A stretch of 19,081 bases of DNA from Candidatus Fermentibacteraceae bacterium (lineage in GTDB: Bacteria > Fermentibacterota > Fermentibacteria > Fermentibacterales > JCC-6). Positions 15,450-19,081 of this stretch are shown here, one piece after another (positions within the stretch are counted from its first letter, which is position 1; every line of letters starts with the position of its first letter). The notes beneath the pieces are model-generated. The model saw only the letters and a program-made list of their open reading frames with translations, was not told the origin of the DNA and searched no databases. The stretch spans positions 1-19,081 of the forward strand of contig JAUVJW010000009.1 of assembly GCA_030596465.1 (NCBI GenBank). Direction: 5' to 3'. A program made the translations under genes and the position numbers.

Positions 15450-16313
15450 GTGAAGTTGTTTATGCTTGTTCCAGTATTGATTGCGTCAGTGGTTTTTGCG
15501 GTTAATCCAAAAGATGTTGGAACTACCCCCACTGCCGCACCCGGGCAGCCAGGAACAGATGCCTTTGTGATCACGGAGATCAACTCGTTTTCCTGTTCCT
15601 ATGCCTCCATGATACTCGGCCTGGATTATGTTAACGCTGAGGATGTTATACTCTTCACCGACAATGAAACCGGTGACGAGCAACTCTGGGTCTGCAACCC
15701 GGATGATGGGTCACAAGTATCTTCAATACCCATGACATGGGACACTCCAAGTCCATTCGGTATTGCCGATTTTTACCCGGGCGGGGCACAACCCCATTGC
15801 AACGATTTTGGTGATACTATGATCTGGTATGGTATGTCTTTTGCCGATTCATATTATAATCCCTATGAAAGCAATGGCAGAGGAATGGACTGTGACGGTA
15901 CATACATATGGGAAGCCTATGGTCCACCCACTGCAACGTACGGTGCATGTCTCGGGATGCTTCCAGATGGAACTGGAGCTTCCGCGTACAACTTACCGGG
16001 AATTACCACTCAACTGAGTGGCTTGACCGTATACCCCATACCCGGAAGCCTGGGAATTGCCGTAACCGCTTACCAAAACTCTGCCGCGGATCATTATATC
16101 TGGTTTTATGAGTTTAATGGAAGCTCAATGATTTTGCTCGGTTCAGCTGAACTTCCAACCTGTAATTCATCATATGGACTGAGTTATTCTGAAAACAGGG
16201 ATACTTATTTCTGGTCCTGGGGCGATGGTTCCACCTTCTATATCTCGGAACTTGAGATCACAGAAACCTCTTTACAGAGAGAAACCTGGGGAGCTATCAA
16301 GTCCAGCTTCTAA
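15450..16313 (+). CDS. Secreted protein of unknown function with TWxxIKxxF C-terminal tail
   Basis: GTG start with a near-perfect AAAGGAGG 6 bases upstream. The 287 residues begin with a signal peptide (1-17, cleavage after VVFA). The mature protein is rich in Gly, Tyr, Trp and Asp, with repeated strand-like segments (ILGLDYVNAEDVILFTDNE, LWVCNPDDGS, IWFYEFNGSS). This is compatible with a beta-propeller or similar all-beta fold, but no known domain is clear. Several Cys (at least six in the mature chain) could form disulfides. The protein ends RETWGAIKSSF, shared in form with the lamin-tail protein at 10247 and possibly a sorting or anchoring tail. It has its own promoter and a strong hairpin after the stop. 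Confidence 0.75.
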   Translation: MKLFMLVPVLIASVVFAVNPKDVGTTPTAAPGQPGTDAFVITEINSFSCSYASMILGLDYVNAEDVILFTDNETGDEQLWVCNPDDGSQVSSIPMTWDTPSPFGIADFYPGGAQPHCNDFGDTMIWYGMSFADSYYNPYESNGRGMDCDGTYIWEAYGPPTATYGACLGMLPDGTGASAYNLPGITTQLSGLTVYPIPGSLGIAVTAYQNSAADHYIWFYEFNGSSMILLGSAELPTCNSSYGLSYSENRDTYFWSWGDGSTFYISELEITETSLQRETWGAIKSSF

Positions 16314-16328
16314 GAGCGGGTTAAAAGA

Positions 16329-16356
16329 CAAAGGCGGGGCTCATGCCCCGCCTTTG
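16329..16356 (+). terminator. Terminator-like 12-bp hairpin after the secreted protein gene
   Basis: CAAAGGCGGGGC (16329-16340) and GCCCCGCCTTTG (16345-16356) form a perfect 12-bp stem with loop TCAT, 16 bases after the stop. The T-run is only the TTT at the stem base on the plus strand; on the minus strand TCTTTT follows. It may work in both directions between the convergent genes. Confidence 0.7.
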
Positions 16357-16371
16357 TGCGTGCAGAATCGC

Positions 16372-16397
16372 AAAAAGCCCCCGACAGAAGTGGGGGC
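16372..16397 (-). terminator. Intrinsic terminator of the metalloregulator operon
   Basis: On the minus strand GCCCCC (16397-16392) pairs with GGGGGC (16382-16377) over a 9-base loop and is followed by TTTTTG. It lies 21 bases after the stop of the Cys-rich exported protein, supporting that gene as the true end of the operon. Confidence 0.8.
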
Positions 16398-16417
16398 AGG
16401 AGAGAGACAAAGAACTG

Positions 16418-16684
16418 TCAGCTGCCGCTGCACTCGCTACAGTGGGGTTCTTCCACGGTTTCAACGATTTCATGCGTTTCGCAGGTACAGTTGTCACAGG
16501 AACATTCTTCATCGCAGTCTTCAGCATCACAGTCGCAGCAATCGCCTGAGCAGCCATCTGTTGTTCCATCGCAGGTGCAATCATCACACGGGGTTATGCA
16601 GTCGCAATCATCATGGCCACAGTCACCGGCAAAAGCTGATCCGGTTAGAATCAGCAGCATGGATATCAGTGTAATAAATTTCAT
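16418..16684 (-). CDS. Exported Cys/Asp-rich peptide, probable metal-binding protein
   Basis: An 88-residue protein with a clear signal peptide (residues 1-19, cleavage after GSAFA). The 69 mature residues contain 17 Cys, 14 Asp, 9 Glu and 3 His and no Lys or Arg. The Cys fall in CxC, CC and CxxC patterns (for example DCDCITPCDDCTCD). Such a composition is expected of a thiolate/carboxylate metal-binding peptide, like a metallothionein but placed outside the cytoplasm. A strong SD (AAGGAG) overlaps the stop of the preceding microprotein. Its operon is headed by an ArsR-family regulator and closed by its own terminator, which argues that the gene is real. The metal is unknown; disulfide-rich rather than metal-bound is an alternative. 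Confidence 0.78.
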   Translation of the reverse strand: MKFITLISMLLILTGSAFAGDCGHDDCDCITPCDDCTCDGTTDGCSGDCCDCDAEDCDEECSCDNCTCETHEIVETVEEPHCSECSGS

Positions 16685-16693
16685 ACCGTCTCC

Positions 16694-16837
16694 TTAGTTT
16701 CTGCATCCGCAGTGGCAATGCTCATCCGATTTAACTACAGGTGTACCGTGGCATTCACAATTCTGTTCCGGTGTACATTCTTCCTTTGTGGTCTTCAGTC
16801 TTTCCGGATGCTCGCAAGTTTTTTCTGGTCCGCACAT
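16694..16837 (-). CDS. 47-residue Cys/His-rich cytosolic microprotein
   Basis: This small gene begins at an ATG with AGGAAAGGA 5 bases upstream and ends with TAA 9 bases before the exported Cys-rich gene. It contains 8 Cys (2, 8, 21, 27, 29, 41, 43, 45) and 4 His (10, 30, 40, 42), ending in HCHCGCRN. There is no signal peptide, so it should stay in the cytosol. It overlaps the 3' end of the ArsR-type gene by 43 bases in another frame. The Cys/His density and the operon position suggest a metal-buffering peptide or metallochaperone. The family is not recognised; the evidence is composition, ribosome site and context only. Confidence 0.68.
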   Translation of the reverse strand: MCGPEKTCEHPERLKTTKEECTPEQNCECHGTPVVKSDEHCHCGCRN

Positions 16838-17154
16838 AATTTTCCTTTCCTGGGGCATTCAGCCCCGTTGTTAACATCGTTTAACATTTTCGATAAACCA
16901 TCCACCACTTGTTCAAGCATTTTCTTGTTTGCCGTATAGTGTATGTGGTATCCGCACCTGTAGTCTTCAACCAGTCCGGCGTCCCGCAACACCCGGAGAT
17001 GTTGTGAAACCGAAGATTGTGAGGCTTCCAACTTTTCGGCGATGGTTCCCACGCACGATTCCTGCAACAGCAGTAATTTCACAATGGCAAACCTCTTTTT
17101 ACAGGAGAGCGCTCTGAATATCTTTACCATGTCCGGCTGGACAGCAGATTTCAT
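16795..17154 (-). CDS. ArsR/SmtB-family winged-helix transcriptional repressor
   Basis: A 119-residue protein of normal ArsR length, with the recognition helix region SQSSVSQHLRVLRDAGLV (46-63) and wing YRCGYHIHY (65-73). The position of the ArsR metal site holds a single Cys (ESCVG, Cys34) rather than the CxC of arsenic sensors. Further candidate ligands are Cys18, Cys67, His70, His72 and a C-terminal Cys100/Cys107 pair. This suggests a different metal, thiol or redox sensor, not a classical ArsR. GAGG lies 5 bases before the ATG. It is the first gene of a three-gene operon encoding two Cys-rich peptides and probably autorepresses through the palindrome at its promoter. Confidence 0.9.
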   Translation of the reverse strand: MKSAVQPDMVKIFRALSCKKRFAIVKLLLLQESCVGTIAEKLEASQSSVSQHLRVLRDAGLVEDYRCGYHIHYTANKKMLEQVVDGLSKMLNDVNNGAECPRKGKLCADQKKLASIRKD

Positions 17155-17168
17155 GTTACCTCATTCAG

Positions 17169-17192
17169 ATTAGTATATGCGCAGTATCTAAT
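17169..17192. promoter_or_regulatory. Candidate ArsR-type operator palindrome
   Basis: A 24-bp imperfect palindrome of form ATTAG-N4-TGCGCA-N4-CTAAT lies between the ArsR-type gene and its -35 box, overlapping the -10 region. Position, length and dyad form fit an operator for the homodimeric repressor encoded next to it. Confidence 0.6.
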
Positions 17193-17213
17193 ATACTTGA
17201 CGGGCAATGTCAA
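17185..17213 (-). promoter_or_regulatory. Promoter of the metalloregulator operon
   Basis: On the minus strand a perfect TTGACA (17213-17208) is followed after 17 bases by TAGATA (17190-17185). TATACT (17177-17172) is an alternative -10 but has a poor partner -35. The pair overlaps the palindromic operator, as expected for steric repression. Confidence 0.55.
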
Positions 17214-17247
17214 TTCATGATAAAACCCGCAAGAATGAATCAACCGG

Positions 17248-17275
17248 TTGCGATACTTTGCGCAAGGGTTATGTT
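17248..17275 (+). promoter_or_regulatory. Weak candidate promoter for the glycosyltransferase gene
   Basis: TTGCGA (17248-17253) and TATGTT (17270-17275) are 16 bases apart. Two small palindromes, CAACCGGTTG (17241-17250) and TTGCGCAA (17258-17265), lie over and inside it and might be protein-binding sites. Confidence 0.3.
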
Positions 17276-17349
17276 CTGCTGTAAGAAAAATCAAACTGCA
17301 GTATTTTCCTTAGCTGCAATATTTGTGACAGTTGTTGAAAAGGAGTCTC

Positions 17350-18474
17350 GTGAAGCTCTCTATCGTAATACCGGTGTACAATGAGTTATCCACCATTCGT
17401 GAAATAGTAGCTGTTGTGGAGTCAGTGGAATTACCACCAGAGGTTGAGCAGCGAGAATTGATACTGATAGACGACTGTTCCACAGACGGAACCGCGGAGA
17501 TTCTGCACGGGTTTGATGATCGTCATACCGTAATCTATCACAAGATTAACAGAGGAAAGGGTAAGGCTTTACAGGCAGGATTTCAGGCTGCAACCGGTGA
17601 TGTGGTAGTTGTACAGGACGCAGATCTGGAATACGATCCCAATGAGTATCGCAAACTTCTTCGACCTATCATTGATGGGAAAGCCGATGTAGTCTACGGT
17701 TCGAGATTTGTGGGAGGTGACTCGCATCGTATACTTTACTACTGGCATAGTCTGGGCAACAGGACTCTTACATGGCTTTCAAACATGATGAGCGATCTTA
17801 ACCTGACCGACATGGAGACCTGCTACAAGATGTTTAAGCGACCGATTCTGGATAGTATTACAATCCGGGAGAATCGCTTCGGTATAGAGCCGGAGATGAC
17901 CGCAAAAATTGCGACAATGGCCAGAGAGAACGATCTGCGGATTTACGAAGTTGGCATATCCTATTACGGTCGTACCTACAATGAGGGAAAGAAAATTGGT
18001 TTGAAAGATGCGTTTCGTGCATTTTACTGCGTGATAAAGTACAACAATACCGGTTTGGCTAAATTTACACGATACAGCATAATGGGCACCCTCGTGGCAA
18101 TCAGTCAGCTGCTGGTACTTACAGTATTGGTGGAACTGGTCGGATTGAGCGGGTTGCGGGGAGTGAACATCGCCAACATCATCAGTATTGAGATATCTAT
18201 CCTGGTTGGGTACTTTTTGCACAGTCGTCTTACCTGGAGTAACGGGTCGAAGGGTTTAAAGACTTTACTGGTATTTCACGGTGTTACTCTTTTCAGTTCC
18301 TCAATACGCATTGCGCTTTTCTATGGATTATCACTTGCCGGTTACCAGTACCTTATCAATGCGCTGATCGGAATTATTGTAGCGGTGGTTCTGAATTTCT
18401 TCGGGTACAATAGTCTGGTTTTCCGAAGCAGGGGTATTGCATTCAAATCAGGCAAACCTGAAAATCAGCAATAG
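17350..18474 (+). CDS. GT2 polyprenol-phosphate glycosyltransferase fused to GtrA-like membrane domain
   Basis: GTG start chosen because AAAAGGAG sits 4 bases upstream and the protein then begins at the family N-terminus (MKLSIVIPVYNE); an in-frame TTG start six codons earlier has no such site. The 374 residues start with a GT2 catalytic domain: IDDCSTDGT, QDADLEYDP (metal-binding DxD), GSRFVGG and TDMETCYKMF. This resembles dolichol-phosphate mannose/glucose synthases. From about residue 235 four membrane spans follow, with LHSRLTW and FFGYNSLVFR as in GtrA proteins. The likely role is moving a hexose from a nucleotide sugar to a polyprenol phosphate at the inner membrane for surface glycan or protein glycosylation. 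The same GT2-GtrA fusion is known in archaeal DPM synthases. Confidence 0.9.
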   Translation: MKLSIVIPVYNELSTIREIVAVVESVELPPEVEQRELILIDDCSTDGTAEILHGFDDRHTVIYHKINRGKGKALQAGFQAATGDVVVVQDADLEYDPNEYRKLLRPIIDGKADVVYGSRFVGGDSHRILYYWHSLGNRTLTWLSNMMSDLNLTDMETCYKMFKRPILDSITIRENRFGIEPEMTAKIATMARENDLRIYEVGISYYGRTYNEGKKIGLKDAFRAFYCVIKYNNTGLAKFTRYSIMGTLVAISQLLVLTVLVELVGLSGLRGVNIANIISIEISILVGYFLHSRLTWSNGSKGLKTLLVFHGVTLFSSSIRIALFYGLSLAGYQYLINALIGIIVAVVLNFFGYNSLVFRSRGIAFKSGKPENQQ

Positions 18475-18507
18475 CAGTACAGGAAACATAACTGTCCATT
18501 AAATCAG

Positions 18508-19081
18508 TCAGAGAGCTTCTTCGAGAACAGCCTTTACACTGGACGCAAGATCACTCAATGAAAATGGTTTGGAGATAAAAGGTACTGCTTTACCTGTCTG
18601 CCCGTTCCGTTTGATGTTGTTGTCGGAGTAACCGGACATGTAGAGGACTTTTAAGCCGGGAACAAGAGCAAGAGCTTCTCTGTGCAGTTCCTCCAGGCTT
18701 ATCCCGGGCATAATTACATCGGTGAGCATCAGATCAACAGCAGTTCCTTTTTCTCTGATAATGGTAAGAGCGTCGGAGCCGCATGATGCCTCAAGAACAG
18801 TGTACCCGAACCTTTTCAGTGCGGTCACTGCTATTTCTCTAACTTCGTCGCTGTCTTCCACAACAAGAAGAGTATCAGTGCCACCACTTATGATGAGTTT
18901 TTCCGTTTCAGGGGAAGGGGAAATGTTTTTCTCTGATAAAGGCAGGAAGACGCGGAATGTTGAGCCGACCCCGATCTCACTTTCCACATTTACAATGCCT
19001 CCATGCTGTCGCACGATTCCGTAAACTGTGGAAAGACCAAGACCAGTACCTTTTTCCCCTTTCGTTGAAAAGAAAGGCTCA
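18508..19081 (-). CDS. Hybrid sensor histidine kinase, C-terminal part (5' partial)
   Basis: The frame is open to the right edge, so only the C-terminal 190 codons are present. They begin in the HATPase domain with EPFFSTKGEKGTGLGLSTVY, the ATP-lid and G2-box pattern of histidine kinases, then HGGIVNVESEIGVGSTFRVFLP. After a short linker a receiver domain follows: the acidic pair in VVEDSD, phospho-acceptor Asp in LMLTDVIMPG, Ser in YMSGYS and Lys in ISKPFSL. The receiver is therefore complete and competent in sequence. Such hybrid kinases pass phosphate internally and then to a phosphotransfer protein or act alone. The input domains lie outside the window. It converges on the glycosyltransferase gene across 33 bases with no clear terminator. 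Confidence 0.9.
   Translation of the reverse strand, partial: EPFFSTKGEKGTGLGLSTVYGIVRQHGGIVNVESEIGVGSTFRVFLPLSEKNISPSPETEKLIISGGTDTLLVVEDSDEVREIAVTALKRFGYTVLEASCGSDALTIIREKGTAVDLMLTDVIMPGISLEELHREALALVPGLKVLYMSGYSDNNIKRNGQTGKAVPFISKPFSLSDLASSVKAVLEEAL

Noticed and set aside
16225..16697. Plus-strand frames of 68-149 codons running through the Cys-rich peptide gene
   Set aside because: They cross two hairpin terminators and read antisense to the peptide that has a signal sequence, SD and operon context.
17779..18222. 147-codon minus-strand open frame
   Set aside because: Antisense to the glycosyltransferase coding region, His/Gln-rich composition typical of a shadow frame.
1..19081. CRISPR array, tRNA/rRNA genes, insertion sequences
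   Set aside because: I saw no regularly spaced repeats, no tRNA or rRNA signatures, and no transposase or terminal inverted repeats.

Overview
The window (about half G+C) looks like a chromosomal segment of an uncultured diderm bacterium, most like the FCB-type candidate phyla (Fermentibacteria/Aegiribacteria-like). That placement is an inference, from several secreted or outer-membrane beta-rich proteins, a beta-barrel ending in an aromatic residue, a lipoprotein with a lipobox, and sigma-70-like promoters (TTGAC-N17-TAT-CT). No marker gene fixes the taxonomy. Both edges cut genes: a large transglutaminase-like protein on the left (+) and a hybrid histidine kinase on the right (-).

Left part (1-6131): the transglutaminase-like/Ig-like protein runs convergently, with a 12-bp overlap, into a minus-strand set. 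This set is a RecJ-like DHH phosphoesterase and a nucleotide-sugar epimerase one base apart, plus an exported beta-barrel-like protein upstream of them.

Centre (6273-10237): a tight plus-strand run. The first gene joins a beta-rich exported domain to a ComEA-type helix-hairpin-helix (HhH) tail. It overlaps by ATGA an outer-membrane barrel gene. A ComEB/dCMP-deaminase gene follows after 19 bases, then a TYW1-like (COG0731) radical SAM protein. The run resembles comEA-comEB order and is my best candidate for an outer-membrane DNA-uptake or DNA-binding module in this lineage.

Middle right (10247-13962, minus): a small lamin-tail-domain exported protein, a decayed 3' end of a TrpB-like gene that still has its terminator, malQ (4-alpha-glucanotransferase with a short C-terminus, a strong promoter and a leader hairpin), and a 400-residue protein of unknown function. 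After this come an overlapping plus-strand pair (lipoprotein plus small helical protein) and a secreted protein of unknown function. The secreted protein and the lamin-tail protein both end in a T-W-x-x-I-K-x-x tail.

Right part (16372-17213, minus): a compact metalloregulator-type operon. It holds an ArsR-family repressor, a 47-residue Cys/His-rich microprotein overlapping its 3' end, and an exported Cys/Asp-rich peptide with 17 Cys in 69 mature residues. It has its own terminator and a palindromic operator over the promoter. It reads as a metal-sensing and metal-binding system with one cytosolic and one exported thiol-rich peptide, and I do not recognise it as a described system. A polyprenol-phosphate glycosyltransferase fused to a GtrA-like membrane domain follows, convergent with the partial histidine kinase.
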